Shown here one piece after another: positions 8,700 to 17,569 of a stretch of DNA of 64,000 bases. The notes under the pieces were generated by a model, which searched no databases, had not been told where the DNA came from, and was given only the letters and a program-made list of their open reading frames with translations. Position 1 is the stretch's first letter. Each line of letters starts with the position of its first letter. The position numbers and the translations under genes are program-made. Origin of the DNA: an uncultured Chloroflexales bacterium (GTDB lineage: Bacteria > Chloroflexota > Chloroflexia > Chloroflexales > Chloroflexaceae); the NCBI GenBank assembly GCA_937902315.1, contig CALGUG010000064.1, positions 235,626 to 299,625 of the forward strand, read 5' to 3'.

Positions 8700-9275
8700 T
8701 TAGGCGGTCTTGCCGATCAGCCCACGGCTTCCAAACTCGCCCGCATCGCTGCTAAAGACCGTAAAGGCCATCGTAAACCAGCAGATCGAGAGGGCCGTAA
8801 CGGAGGCGGCCACAAAACCCGGCGCATCGATGGGTGTGCCCAGCACCACCGAAGCCAACAAACTGGTGATCATCACCAAACCGCTGGGCAAAACGCCATA
8901 GCGACGCCAACCCGGCAAGCTGCCCACAACAGCGGTAGTGACGCCCACCAAGGTCATGGTGAACATGCTGAGCGGCCAAGCGATATCGGTAACGATAAAG
9001 AGGATGTTATCGGGAGCGAAGATCTGGGTAGCCTCAAAGAGACCGAACAAAAAGGCCATAGAGACCAACACCATTTGCAATATCAGCACTCCACGTCCCC
9101 ATTTGCTGCTTCCCGTCGCTTTAAGCTGCCACAGCCCCAACAGGCTACAAAACGAACCGGCCATAAAAAGCATACTCGCAATGCCCACCACCACAGGCGA
9201 ATCCGAGATCACAACTTCGGCAAACATCGCTGGCGAACATATCATCGCTATTAAGCCAAGCACTTTGCGATTCAT
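8700..9275 (-). CDS. Hypothetical integral membrane protein
   Basis: 191 aa with about six hydrophobic segments and a short charged C-terminus (DAGEFGSRGLIGKTA). AAGGAG lies 7 nt before the ATG. I see no catalytic motif. It resembles small DUF4386-like membrane proteins only in general character. It is a stand-alone gene, convergent with the hypothetical gene at 7481. Confidence 0.8.
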   Translation of the reverse strand: MNRKVLGLIAMICSPAMFAEVVISDSPVVVGIASMLFMAGSFCSLLGLWQLKATGSSKWGRGVLILQMVLVSMAFLFGLFEATQIFAPDNILFIVTDIAWPLSMFTMTLVGVTTAVVGSLPGWRRYGVLPSGLVMITSLLASVVLGTPIDAPGFVAASVTALSICWFTMAFTVFSSDAGEFGSRGLIGKTA

Positions 9276-9563
9276 GACTGCTCCTTATTTCATGAGTGTT
9301 GCTCAAATTTGTTGTCATTGAGAGCGAGCATAACGCTTTCGGAAAGAAACTTCATGAGTTCGCAGTCATAAGATTTGTCCCGAATCGCATGAGACTTGCG
9401 CGGATAAAGCCTGGGACAAGGGCCTATGCTTTGTGACAAATGCGGAAATAAGCTGGGCTATGTATAATAGAAAGAGTACCGATAGTTGATCGTATACCTT
9501 GTCGCTTGGAATGGCGCTTAGATCAGGGCGCTGGCCTGAGCTTGAAAAGAATCGCTAGAATGT

Positions 9564-10721
9564 ATGACAATGCAAACTTCGCCTAGCCTACAACAAAAGT
9601 CGAGTTTGACGCTGTTGGCGCTCGAAACTTCGTGCGACGAGACAGCGGCAGCAGTTGTACGCGATGGCCGCCATATCCTTGCTAATGTTGTTGCTTCTCA
9701 GATGGATGAGCATCGTCGCTATGGCGGAATCGTTCCTGAGGTAGCATCGCGCCAGCATATCCTCAGCCTAAGCGCCGTGGTCAACGAGGCAGTCAGCGCT
9801 GTTCCAGGCGGCTGGGATGGAATCGATGCGATAGCCGCGACCTATGGCCCGGGCCTGAGCGGTGCGCTTTTAACCGGTCTCAACGCCGCCAAAGGCATGG
9901 CTTGGGCGCGCGGCCTGCCCTTTGTGGGCGTCAACCACCTAGAGGCCCATATCTACGCCAACTGGCTGATCGACACGCCCGACCAGCCCAGCGAAGAGCC
10001 TGAATTCCCGATTGTGGCCCTGATCGTCAGCGGCGGTCACACGGTGTTGGTCTTGCTGCGCGGCCACGGACGCTACGAAGTGCTGGGCCAAACCCGCGAT
10101 GACGCAGCGGGCGAAGCCTTCGACAAAGTGGCGCGCATTCTGAAGTTAGGCTACCCAGGAGGCCCGTCTATTCAGCGCGCCGCGCAAGGGGTAACCGGCG
10201 CTGGAGTATTGCCTCGCGCTTGGCTGCGTGGCAGTTACGACTTCTCGTTCAGCGGCTTAAAGACCGCTGTGCTGCACAAAGTGCAAGAGCACCAAGCCCG
10301 CGAGGCCAAGCTGATCACCGAGGTGCGCGGCGCGCGCGGCACCAAATACCAAGCAAACGACGGCAGCACAGCCAAAGAGAGCCGTAGCCTGCCATCAACG
10401 CCCGCCAACGAGCGCTTTGCGGCCCAGTTGGCCTACGCCTTCCAAGAGTCGGTCGTCGATGTCTTGGTGAGCAAAACCGTCGATGCCGCCCGCGAATACG
10501 GTGCCTCTGAGATTCTGCTGGCGGGAGGTGTGGCGGCCAACACCCGACTGCGCGCCGAGCTAACCCGCCGCGCTAACATCCCAGTGCGCTACCCCCACAT
10601 CTCGCTCTGTACCGACAACGCCGCTATGGTGGCGGCGGCAGCTTACTACCGCTTCGATGCTGGCCTGCAAAGCGGTTGGGATCTCGATGTACAGCCCAAT
10701 CTGCGATTGATAGAAGCCTAA
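9564..10721 (+). CDS. tsaD: tRNA N6-adenosine threonylcarbamoyltransferase
   Basis: Catalyses transfer of the threonylcarbamoyl group to A37 of ANN-decoding tRNAs, working with TsaB/TsaE. The LALETSCDETAAAVV start, the metal-binding HLEAH (His125, His129), the VSGGHT loop, FSFSGLKTAV and the C-terminal LLAGGVAANTRLR are all present. At 385 aa it is longer than the usual 335-345, because of a short N-terminal extension and a charged insertion at about 247-281, just after the SGLKTA helix. ATG 9564 or 9570 may be used. A TATAAT lies at 9463-9468. Confidence 0.97.
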   Translation: MTMQTSPSLQQKSSLTLLALETSCDETAAAVVRDGRHILANVVASQMDEHRRYGGIVPEVASRQHILSLSAVVNEAVSAVPGGWDGIDAIAATYGPGLSGALLTGLNAAKGMAWARGLPFVGVNHLEAHIYANWLIDTPDQPSEEPEFPIVALIVSGGHTVLVLLRGHGRYEVLGQTRDDAAGEAFDKVARILKLGYPGGPSIQRAAQGVTGAGVLPRAWLRGSYDFSFSGLKTAVLHKVQEHQAREAKLITEVRGARGTKYQANDGSTAKESRSLPSTPANERFAAQLAYAFQESVVDVLVSKTVDAAREYGASEILLAGGVAANTRLRAELTRRANIPVRYPHISLCTDNAAMVAAAAYYRFDAGLQSGWDLDVQPNLRLIEA

Positions 10722-10728
10722 CATGCTG

Positions 10729-10891
10729 TCATACCACATCCAGTTGATTACTTGCTATTTGGCCTTCGACTGAGCGAAATGTGACTACGTTTATTGTGTG
10801 ATATTTCCGCTGCAGCGCGAAATATCACACAACGCTTTCCACGTTTTGGTTGCGTTACAAGAGCGTAAGTCTTTAAACGGATGTGATATCA
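10729..10891. repeat. Short element with inverted termini and internal hairpin
   Basis: Ends TCATACCACATCCA and CGGATGTGATATCA are inverted and match at 11 of 14 positions. The interior holds a relative of the second motif (CCTTCGACTGAGCGAAATG) and a near-perfect hairpin at 10794-10832 whose ends read TTGTGTGA and TCACACAA. It shares the terminal GTCTTTAAACGGAT with the element at 5943-6066. Confidence 0.65.
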
Positions 10892-10923
10892 GTTAGGCCG
10901 CCCAGACAAAAATCAGCTATTTC

Positions 10924-10979
10924 TGCAAGAAAGTCATCCAGCAACGCCGAAATAAGCGCTTATGGATGACTTTGTCTTT
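10924..10979. repeat. Inverted repeat in gene-free stretch
   Basis: AAAGTCATCCA (10930-10940) and TGGATGACTTT (10963-10973) form an 11-bp stem that continues with bulges. ATAAGCGCTT occurs inside and again at 10990-10999. The rest of 10892-11270 shows nothing recognisable. A 75-codon open frame on the minus strand (10917-11144) has no ribosome-binding site or family. Confidence 0.45.
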
Positions 10980-11270
10980 GCAATGCGCATATAAGCGCTT
11001 TGTTATCGATTCGTAGTTAAGATGAAAAGCTTGTCGCGCTGCTTTGTTAGTGCTTCCAGGCGATCCCTTGCGCATGTGGAGTTCATGCAAATATAGCTCG
11101 CAGGAGATCATGGCCCTATTGCTGAATTGCATGCGGAATAACACGGCTTGAGGCGCGAAAGAAACTGTTCCTCTACTTGATACTCTTTACGTTCTTTTGA
11201 CCCTTTGGTTTGAAATAGAGAGACCTGTATTTCGCTATTATGTAAGCATTTGTTGATTTTTAGGCGTCTA

Positions 11271-11300
11271 TTGGTAAAAAAGGGTGATTTTTGCTATACT
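11271..11300 (+). promoter_or_regulatory. Candidate sigma-70 promoter for the cNMP-binding gene
   Basis: TTGGTA (11271-11276), 18 nt, TATACT (11295-11300). The 16 nt from TATACT onward are identical to 7435-7450. The leader to the ATG at 11510 would be about 200 nt. Confidence 0.45.
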
Positions 11301-11509
11301 GAAAACAAGGTTTGACGCCATCAGCGCTCTTTCATATCTCTTAAAGCCTGAGTTGTCATTCAACTTAGCTGTAAAGCATTGTGTCCACCTACCCTCCCAT
11401 CCCACACCGACACAGTGGTTCTTTTTATATACCAGCTTGTTTTTCATCCACAAGGAGCACTGCTTCTAGCCTTTTCGGATCTTTCCCGGTCACATACGGA
11501 GCAACATCT

Positions 11510-12538
11510 ATGAGCATACGTATCATCGACGCTATGCGTAAGATCGAGATTTTACGTGGCCTTTCAGACCAAGACCTTCTGCGAGTAGCCGATGTGTGCC
11601 GGGCGATTCGTGTGCCAGCAGGAAAGACGATCTTTAAAGAGGGCGATGAGGGCAACGAGATGTACCTCATCCACGAAGGGCGAGTGCGTGTCGTCATCAG
11701 CACGACGCGCAGCGATGGCTCGGTCGCTTCCTCAACCATCAATATTCTGCATGCCAATCAGTGTTTCGGCGAATTGATTATTCTCAACAGCGGTCTGCGC
11801 GCTGCAACGGTTATTTCGATCGAGCCGACCATTTTGATCGTATTAGGTGCGGCACAATTTCGCCAGCTCTGCAAGAAGCATCCCCAAATCGGTTACTGCA
11901 TGATTTATAATTTGGCTCAGGATCTCACCACCAACCTGCGCATGGCGACCTTGCTTTTGCACGGCAACGTGCGTTTGGAGGCAGCTCGCGCGGTCGGAGG
12001 CAGCAGCGTGATCGAGCCGGGCATGAGCGAATACAACCACGTTCTGCTCACACGCGAAAGCGAGATCAAACATCTGAACGAGATCAATCAGGCCCTCGAA
12101 CAGCAGAACCGTTCGCTTGAAGCTTCGTTGCGCCAGCACCAGCGCACCTTGGCTGCCATGGATGCCGAGATACGTCAATTGCAGCAGATGTTACAAACGC
12201 TCGAAGCCGAAAAACTTCAGCTTGAAGGCCAATTGAGCCAACATATTCAAGCAGTGGCTGCTATAGATGCGGAATTGCGACGTGTGAACGAGCAGAAAGC
12301 GCTCTTCGATCAGCAGCGCCGCGAGCTCGATCTGCAGTTGCGCCAAGCCCAACGCGAGCTGGCTGTAAAAGAGACCGATATCGCTCAGATGAAAGAACAA
12401 GTTACGAACTATGAACAGCAGATCAGCGATGTGATGGAGCAGTTGCGCCAGCATCAAGACGATAGCGATTATCTCAATGCGGTGATCGCTGGCTATCGCG
12501 AACGCGAACGACAGCGCCGCCGCTTGCCATGGACATAA
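11510..12538 (+). CDS. Cyclic-nucleotide-binding domain protein with long coiled coil
   Basis: 342 aa starting MSIRIIDAMRKIEIL. Residues 10-130 form a CRP-type cNMP-binding domain, including the phosphate-binding cassette FGELIILNSGLRAATV with the expected Glu and Arg. There is no helix-turn-helix. Instead residues about 175-325 are a heptad-rich coiled coil (for example EIRQLQQMLQTLEAEKLQL), ending in a basic tail (RERERQRRRLPWT). A longer frame opens at 11381, but GGAG before the ATG at 11510 and the domain start support the shorter form. It overlaps the next gene by 10 bp. Probably a cNMP-responsive scaffold; the partner is unknown. Confidence 0.85.
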   Translation: MSIRIIDAMRKIEILRGLSDQDLLRVADVCRAIRVPAGKTIFKEGDEGNEMYLIHEGRVRVVISTTRSDGSVASSTINILHANQCFGELIILNSGLRAATVISIEPTILIVLGAAQFRQLCKKHPQIGYCMIYNLAQDLTTNLRMATLLLHGNVRLEAARAVGGSSVIEPGMSEYNHVLLTRESEIKHLNEINQALEQQNRSLEASLRQHQRTLAAMDAEIRQLQQMLQTLEAEKLQLEGQLSQHIQAVAAIDAELRRVNEQKALFDQQRRELDLQLRQAQRELAVKETDIAQMKEQVTNYEQQISDVMEQLRQHQDDSDYLNAVIAGYRERERQRRRLPWT

Positions 12539-13692
12539 ACATGACTGGCTTCTTTGCCGAGGGCGACCTTACGCCCAATACGATCGAACAAGCACGCCTA
12601 AAAAAAGCAGCCTCTGGTGGCTACATCAATCTGACCAGCAGCAACCCGACCTCAAATGGATTGCTGTTTCCTCCCGAGATTTTACAAGAAGCATCGGCGC
12701 CCTACTGGAGCAGCCGCCGCTATTCGCCCGATCCGCGCGGCCTGCTGAGCGCCCGCCAAGCTATTCAGCGCTACTATAGCCGCCGCTCGCCCGCGCTTGA
12801 GCTCTCGCTCAGCAATCTCTTCATCACCGCAAGCACCAGCGAAGCCTATTCGCTGCTCTTTGCGCTTTTGACCGAGCCAGGCGACAACCTACTCGCGCCC
12901 GATGTGACCTACCCGCTGTTCGAATACCTCGCGGCCCTGCACCATATCGAGCTGCGCCCCTACCATTTGAACGAAGCCAACGGCTGGCAGATCGACCAAG
13001 ACCATCTTCTCTCGCTGGCCGACGAGCGCACGCGCGGCGTGTTGATTGTGTCGCCCCACAACCCCACCGGCATGATCGTGCAGTCGCCTGTGCCCGCGCT
13101 GACTCAGCTTGGCCTGCCCGTGATCTGCGACGAGGTTTTCGCCGAGTTTACCTACCACGCTCCGACGACCCCGCCACTGGGCACGCTGCACCCAGAACTG
13201 ACGATCTTCCATCTGAACGGCATCTCCAAGCTGTTCGCGCTGCCCGATATGAAGCTTGGCTGGATCGCGCTAACTGGCCCCGAGCCAGAGCGCTACGCCG
13301 GTCGCCTCGAGCTGCTCAACGACACCTTCTTGGGGGCCAGCAGCCTGATTCAAAGCATGCTGCCGACCCTGTTCGAGCGGGGTTGGCCCTTTGTGGAGGC
13401 TATGCGCGAGCGCGTGCGCAGCAACCTGAGCAGTGCGATCGCCATGCTCGACCGAGTGGCACGGGTCGATCTGCTCCCGCCCGATGGCGGCTACTACCTC
13501 TTCCCGCGCATCTTACGCGCCTCCGACGAAGAGGCGCTGGTCTTGCGTCTGTTAGAGGCGGGGGTGTTGGTGCACCCAGGCTACTTCTATGGCGATGTGC
13601 GCGGCACCCACCTGATGATCTCGTGTTTGACCGAGCCGGATCAGTTGGCGGCCGGCTTAGAGATCGTGGTTCGCGAGCTGAACGCGCTCTAA
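12529..13692 (+). CDS. PLP-dependent class I/II aminotransferase
   Basis: 387 aa. Visible are HNPTG (about 177-181), the cofactor Asp201 in VICDEVFAEF and the Schiff-base Lys234 in LNGISKLFALPDMKLGW. It resembles class I/II aminotransferases of the capreomycidine-synthase/MalY-like type in general layout. The ATG at 12529 lies inside the end of the upstream gene; a second ATG at 12541 follows its stop codon by 2 nt. Either way the two genes are translationally coupled. The substrate is unknown. Confidence 0.9.
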   Translation: MDINMTGFFAEGDLTPNTIEQARLKKAASGGYINLTSSNPTSNGLLFPPEILQEASAPYWSSRRYSPDPRGLLSARQAIQRYYSRRSPALELSLSNLFITASTSEAYSLLFALLTEPGDNLLAPDVTYPLFEYLAALHHIELRPYHLNEANGWQIDQDHLLSLADERTRGVLIVSPHNPTGMIVQSPVPALTQLGLPVICDEVFAEFTYHAPTTPPLGTLHPELTIFHLNGISKLFALPDMKLGWIALTGPEPERYAGRLELLNDTFLGASSLIQSMLPTLFERGWPFVEAMRERVRSNLSSAIAMLDRVARVDLLPPDGGYYLFPRILRASDEEALVLRLLEAGVLVHPGYFYGDVRGTHLMISCLTEPDQLAAGLEIVVRELNAL

Positions 13693-13729
13693 GGCTCGTC
13701 TGTTGTCGGAAAGGTCTGCTAGACTGTCT

Positions 13730-13990
13730 TGTGGTGAGATGTCGCACGATGACGCGATATCTCACTCAAGCCTCTCTTCGGTTTGTGTTGTTCCGCGTAA
13801 CAAAAGCGCAACTCTTTGGGGATACTGCATCGGTTGCAGTTCGAGATTGGGGGCGGCACTTGAAGCTGCTAGGCGCGTGCGCCTAGCAGCTCGCAGCGTA
13901 AGCTGCGAGCTAATGCCCGAATGGAAGGGCAGGACCCTGATAGCCGAAGGCGGACGCGCCAAAGACTGAATGAGGGCTAGCAGCCCCTCC
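13730..13990 (+). repeat. Dispersed repeat copy 3 with three hairpins (core 13939-13958)
   Basis: Imperfect hairpin CTTGTGGTGAGATGTCGC with GCGATATCTCACTCAAG (about 13729-13770); two perfect hairpins, CTGCTAGGCGC/GCGCCTAGCAG and GCTCGCAGC/GCTGCGAGC (about 13867-13910); then the core with AAG instead of TAG, and the CCGCC tail. The stretch 13991-14234 shows nothing further. Confidence 0.65.
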
Positions 13991-14234
13991 GCCAAAGCGC
14001 TGAAACTATCAACCAGCTTCAACTCAGATCGAAGCGAACACAACAGAGCCAGAAAAGGATCTAGAGCTCTTTTCGCTCCATCTTACCCAAGCCGAGCTCG
14101 CTCAAGATGCTGGAATGTTCGATTATGCCCTCGCAAAATATCATTGGCTCTTGAAGCGGAAATACGACAACATGCTCCGTTTGATGATCTGGAATGCATT
14201 GCTCAAATTCGAACGAGCCGCTCAGCAAACGCTA

Positions 14235-14552
14235 TCAGCCAAATAGGGCTTGAAAGGTATAGAGCAGGCCCATTCCAACAACCAAGGTCAAAAGCACATT
14301 CTTGAAGCGCCAGGCCACAAAGGTCGCAGCCACAGCGGCAACTATGCGCCCGTTGCCCAGCGACCAATCGTAGCTGCCTGCGATAAAGATCAAGTCGGGA
14401 AGGGTCAAAGCTACCAAAACAGACACCGGCACGAAATAGAGCGTCCGTTGAGCCTGCAAGGGCAGCTGCCAGCGCCCCGAAAGCGCCAAAAACGAGAGGC
14501 GCAGCGCCATGGTCACGGCGGCCATCCCTGCGATCAGCAGCAACAGATTCAT
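14235..14552 (-). CDS. azlD: Branched-chain amino acid export subunit AzlD
   Basis: About 105 aa with four hydrophobic segments (MNLLLLIAGMAAVTMALRLS onward). It has the size and position of AzlD, the small partner of AzlC in branched-chain amino acid or azaleucine export. The ATG at 14552 overlaps the azlC stop as ATGA, so the longer start at 14570 is not needed. Confidence 0.88.
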   Translation of the reverse strand: MNLLLLIAGMAAVTMALRLSFLALSGRWQLPLQAQRTLYFVPVSVLVALTLPDLIFIAGSYDWSLGNGRIVAAVAATFVAWRFKNVLLTLVVGMGLLYTFQALFG

Positions 14553-15232
14553 CTCGAACGCGCCTCCCATATCAGCCCGGCAGCGATCGCAGCCAACACG
14601 CTTACGATCACGCCCAGCTTAAACGGCAGCCAAGCAGTCAGCGCCGCCACTAAGCCCGCGACGATGGCGACCCACAGCAGCTGTTTGGTGCGGATCTGCG
14701 GCACCACAAGCGCAATAAATGTCAGCGGAATGGTGAAATCGAGCTGCCACGAGGCGGGCAGTTGCGTGCCGAGCAGCATGCCGATCAACGTGCCGATCTG
14801 CCAAGTCAGCCACATCATCAGGCCGCTGCCGAGGTAATACCAATATCGGTAAGGCGCATCGGGCTGCTGCTGAAAGCGGCTGATCGAAATGGCATAGGAT
14901 TGATCGGTCAAGAGGAAGGCAGCCGCCAGCTTAGCGCGCCAGCTGCGCGCCTGCAGGTAGGGTTCGAGCGAGGCGCTATACATCAAAAAGCGCAGGTTCA
15001 CCACCAAGGTGGTGAGAATGATCACAAGGGCGGGCGTATTGCTGCTCAGCAGCTGCATAGCCACCAGTTGAGCCGATCCGGAATAGATCGCCAGCGTCAT
15101 CAGCAGCGCCTCGTCGAAGGCGAGGTTGTCGATGGTCAGCACGCCCACGATCAGGGCGAAGGGCACAACACCGAGCAGAAGCGGCAGAAATGCGCGCATG
15201 CCAGCCCACAAGGCCGCTTGAGGAGAATGCAT
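14549..15232 (-). CDS. azlC: Branched-chain amino acid exporter AzlC
   Basis: 227-aa membrane protein of the AzlC family. It has an N-terminal MRAFLPLLLGVVPFALIVG, the conserved MTLAIYSGSAQLVAMQLL and LLTDQSYAISISRF segments, and AzlD immediately downstream. AAGGAGGC precedes the ATG. It exports branched-chain amino acids or analogues; the specific substrate here is not shown. Confidence 0.93.
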   Translation of the reverse strand: MHSPQAALWAGMRAFLPLLLGVVPFALIVGVLTIDNLAFDEALLMTLAIYSGSAQLVAMQLLSSNTPALVIILTTLVVNLRFLMYSASLEPYLQARSWRAKLAAAFLLTDQSYAISISRFQQQPDAPYRYWYYLGSGLMMWLTWQIGTLIGMLLGTQLPASWQLDFTIPLTFIALVVPQIRTKQLLWVAIVAGLVAALTAWLPFKLGVIVSVLAAIAAGLIWEARSR

Positions 15233-15354
15233 CTAGCAAGCCTCCTTCATCAGTCGAGCGATTCTTCGTTAGAATGCGATCTTACCCCAGAGCCAGTCGC
15301 CTTACAACGGACATTCCGGCCCATCCAACTAGGACATTCAGCCGTTACGCTGCA

Positions 15355-15642
15355 TGCGCTCGATGCCGTTCACTATTTTGGCGGAGAGGTCTCAACCTCC
15401 CATGCGGCTTCTAGCGCGTCCGCCTTCGGCTATCAACATCCCTTCCATACACGAGGGGCGCTATCCGCCTGCGCCGAAAGGCCGCCCCAAAATCCAACGG
15501 CCAAGCAACGCCTTGAGCTTACCATAGCAGCCTACTCACAAGCTGCGAGAACGAAAACGAGCGAAAGTCTCGTTCTACTCTGCCGAAGGCCAAACATAAA
15601 CTGATCAAGCGATTTGGTACAAGCAAAACGGCCCGCAAATGG
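15355..15642 (-). repeat. Dispersed repeat copy 4 (core 15415-15434)
   Basis: Reverse-oriented core with the full flank GGCGGAGAGGTCTC. The second motif CTCTGCCGAAGGCC follows at about 15574-15587, then a terminus-like CAAGCGATTTGGTACAA. It fills most of the gap between azlC and the next gene; 15233-15354 holds nothing recognised. Confidence 0.65.
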
Positions 15643-15821
15643 TACAATGAGAAGAGTTCTTGATTCTCTGCCGCCTATCGCTATTTCAGCTCGTTGATCC
15701 AACATATCGATGGTCAAAACCTTGGCCCAACGGGTCTGCACACAAGAACAAGCATTCGCTTGGTGTGGTATCAAGCGCTTCCCTACCGGACTAACGCAAA
15801 CGATTATCAGAAAGGCACCCC

Positions 15822-16139
15822 ATGCCCACGGTTCGCAAACTTTCCCAAGCTGAAAAGCAACAGGCGCAGGACGAAGCGCAAGCACAAAACACAAGCGGAT
15901 CAGGGCCAACACCCTCGCAGGATGCATCGCTCACTCAGCGCTTCCCCACGCTGAGCGAGTGGCTTGGCAGCGGCGGCTGGCTCGAGATCGGCTACGAATA
16001 CAACACCGGCTCATTTATCCGCATCATCGGCGGCGAGAATCTGCTTTGGCAGGGCGAGCGCGCCTACCCATCGCTCGATGCGGCGCTGGAGGACGCAGAG
16101 CGCAACCTCAAGCTGCTCGAACGAGCGGGCGAGCTGTAA
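15822..16139 (+). CDS. Small hypothetical protein
   Basis: 105 aa. The first 40 residues are Gln/Ser/Ala-rich and probably disordered. The rest is compact (TLSEWLGSGGWLEIGYEYNT, then a helix SLDAALEDAERNLKLLERAG). AAAGG lies 6 nt before the ATG. There is no signal peptide. The family is not recognised; the predicted beta-hairpin plus helix could be a small binding domain. Confidence 0.7.
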   Translation: MPTVRKLSQAEKQQAQDEAQAQNTSGSGPTPSQDASLTQRFPTLSEWLGSGGWLEIGYEYNTGSFIRIIGGENLLWQGERAYPSLDAALEDAERNLKLLERAGEL

Positions 16140-16285
16140 GCGCATTTAGCGAGGCGAACGCAAAAACCGAAGGCGCAGTGTAGCACGTTGGTCGAATCAA
16201 GCAACCCTGCCATGCGATGCGCGTTTCGTAGACAACCCTCTGGGTTTTACAAGTTGCCTAAAAGACGCAACTAGAAGTTCATGCT

Positions 16286-16843
16286 ATGCAGCCCAAACCG
16301 AAATGTATTATTGTGACGGGCCGCCCTGGGGCTGGTAAAACCACGCTTTCAAAAAAGCTGGCTCAGGAGTTGTGGCTGCCGGTGATCAATCGCGACGAGA
16401 TCAAAGAAGGTTATGTCAATACGTTCGGGGTCAAACACGACGAGCTGCCGCCCGATACCAACGGCGTAGTGACCCACTTCTTCTTCGATCTGATTCGCTA
16501 CTATCTCAAAAACAATGTCTCGCTGGTGGCCGAAGCTGCCTTTCAACACAAGCTGTGGGCTATGCTGATGCCCAGCCTGCTTGAACTGAGTCAGCCCTAC
16601 ATTGTGATCTGCTCGATCGACGCTCAAAAGGCAGCGGAACGCCATCTGCAGCGTGGCCTCGCCATTCCCCAGCGCGAGTTCTACCACGGCGACCTCCGCG
16701 TGAAGATCTACCGCGAAACGGGCGAGATCGCGCCGCCCGACAGATATCAGCCGCCCGACTTCCCGGTACCGACCTTTATTGTCGATAGCGAAGGCGAGTA
16801 TTCGCCGAGTATAGCCGAGATAGCCGCGCGTATTCGGGGCTAA
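16286..16843 (+). CDS. P-loop kinase-like ATPase (AAA_33/zeta-toxin type)
   Basis: 185 aa. Walker A GRPGAGKTTLSKKL is at residues 12-25, NRDEIKEGY follows, then SLVAEAAFQHKLW and a C-terminal lid region with RHLQRG. The layout fits small-molecule kinases or zeta-toxin-like phosphotransferases. No antitoxin-like partner is next to it, so a toxin role is not supported. The substrate is unknown. Confidence 0.85.
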   Translation: MQPKPKCIIVTGRPGAGKTTLSKKLAQELWLPVINRDEIKEGYVNTFGVKHDELPPDTNGVVTHFFFDLIRYYLKNNVSLVAEAAFQHKLWAMLMPSLLELSQPYIVICSIDAQKAAERHLQRGLAIPQREFYHGDLRVKIYRETGEIAPPDRYQPPDFPVPTFIVDSEGEYSPSIAEIAARIRG

Positions 16844-16862
16844 TATCTGTTAAATGATGTGA

Positions 16863-16896
16863 AAAAGGGGCTACGCCCAGAGCGTAACCCCTTTTC
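16863..16896. terminator. Bidirectional terminator between convergent genes
   Basis: AAAAGGGG-TACGC stem with GCGTA-CCCCTTTT and a 5-nt loop, lying between the P-loop kinase (plus) and the VOC gene (minus). A-run and T-run on the two sides serve both strands. Confidence 0.85.
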
Positions 16897-16919
16897 TGCT
16901 TGGATATGCCAAAATCGCC

Positions 16920-17315
16920 TTAGCGACCTTTTTCTAACATCTCAAGATAGTGCGGGTTGCTCATAATGCCCAAAATATTGCCGAATGGATCGAGCACCGA
17001 AGCGGTTACAAAGCCCTCGCCGCGCTCGGTGATCGGCTGATGGAGCGTGGCACCGAGCGCCAACAAGCGCTCTAGCGAGGCTTCAAGATCATCGACGTGC
17101 CAATAGATGATCGTTCCACCCGGTTGTTTGCTGTAGCCAGCCGGAGCGTATCGACTATCGATCACGCCCAACTCCTGCTGATAATCGCCGATGCGAAATT
17201 CAAAATAGCCCGGGATATCGAAATAGGGCTGCATACCGAGCAATTCGCTATACCAAGCCTTAGCGGCAGCATGATCTTCGGCCCAAAAGCTGATGGTCGC
17301 TATGCCTCGTAACAT
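16920..17315 (-). CDS. VOC-family protein (glyoxalase/bleomycin-resistance fold)
   Basis: About 131 aa beginning MLRGIATISFWAEDHAAAKAWY. It has paired beta-alpha-beta-beta-beta modules typical of vicinal-oxygen-chelate proteins, ending DPFGNILGIMSNPHYLE. AAGGAGGAG lies just upstream of the ATG at 17315, so the longer frame to 17360 is rejected. The reaction is unknown; a metal-dependent dioxygenase, isomerase or binding protein are all possible. Confidence 0.88.
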   Translation of the reverse strand: MLRGIATISFWAEDHAAAKAWYSELLGMQPYFDIPGYFEFRIGDYQQELGVIDSRYAPAGYSKQPGGTIIYWHVDDLEASLERLLALGATLHQPITERGEGFVTASVLDPFGNILGIMSNPHYLEMLEKGR

Positions 17316-17392
17316 CCGCTCCTCCTTGCCTGTTTTTACTGATCTAGCATCACTATACAAGCAGTAGCGGATGATTTCGTTCCGCTATTTTC

Positions 17393-17566
17393 AAGCTTCT
17401 TCTTTCTTCCTTCGGCATACACTCGAAGCTTCCCCTTGGCGGCCTCGCTTCACAGCAGAGCGACCTCGTTTGTTGGGCAGGATGTTGATAGCCGTAGGCG
17501 GACGCGCCAAGGACCGAATGGAAGCTTGAGACCTCGCCGCCAAAGCCTTAAGCGGATTTAGTATGA
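17393..17566 (+). repeat. Dispersed repeat copy 5 (core 17487-17506)
   Basis: Second motif relative CCTTCGGCATACACTCGAAG, the exact core, GAGACCTCGCCGCC and a clear terminus CGGATTTAGTATGA (17553-17566) that matches the right ends at 6053 and 29039. Confidence 0.7.
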
Positions 17567-17569
17567 GTT

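Noticed and set aside
10917..11144. 75-codon open frame in a gene-free stretch
   Set aside because: No ribosome-binding site, no recognisable family, and it covers an inverted repeat.
16286..16843. Zeta-type toxin of a toxin-antitoxin pair
   Set aside because: No small antitoxin-like gene is adjacent; the upstream 105-aa protein is 146 bp away and has no antitoxin features.
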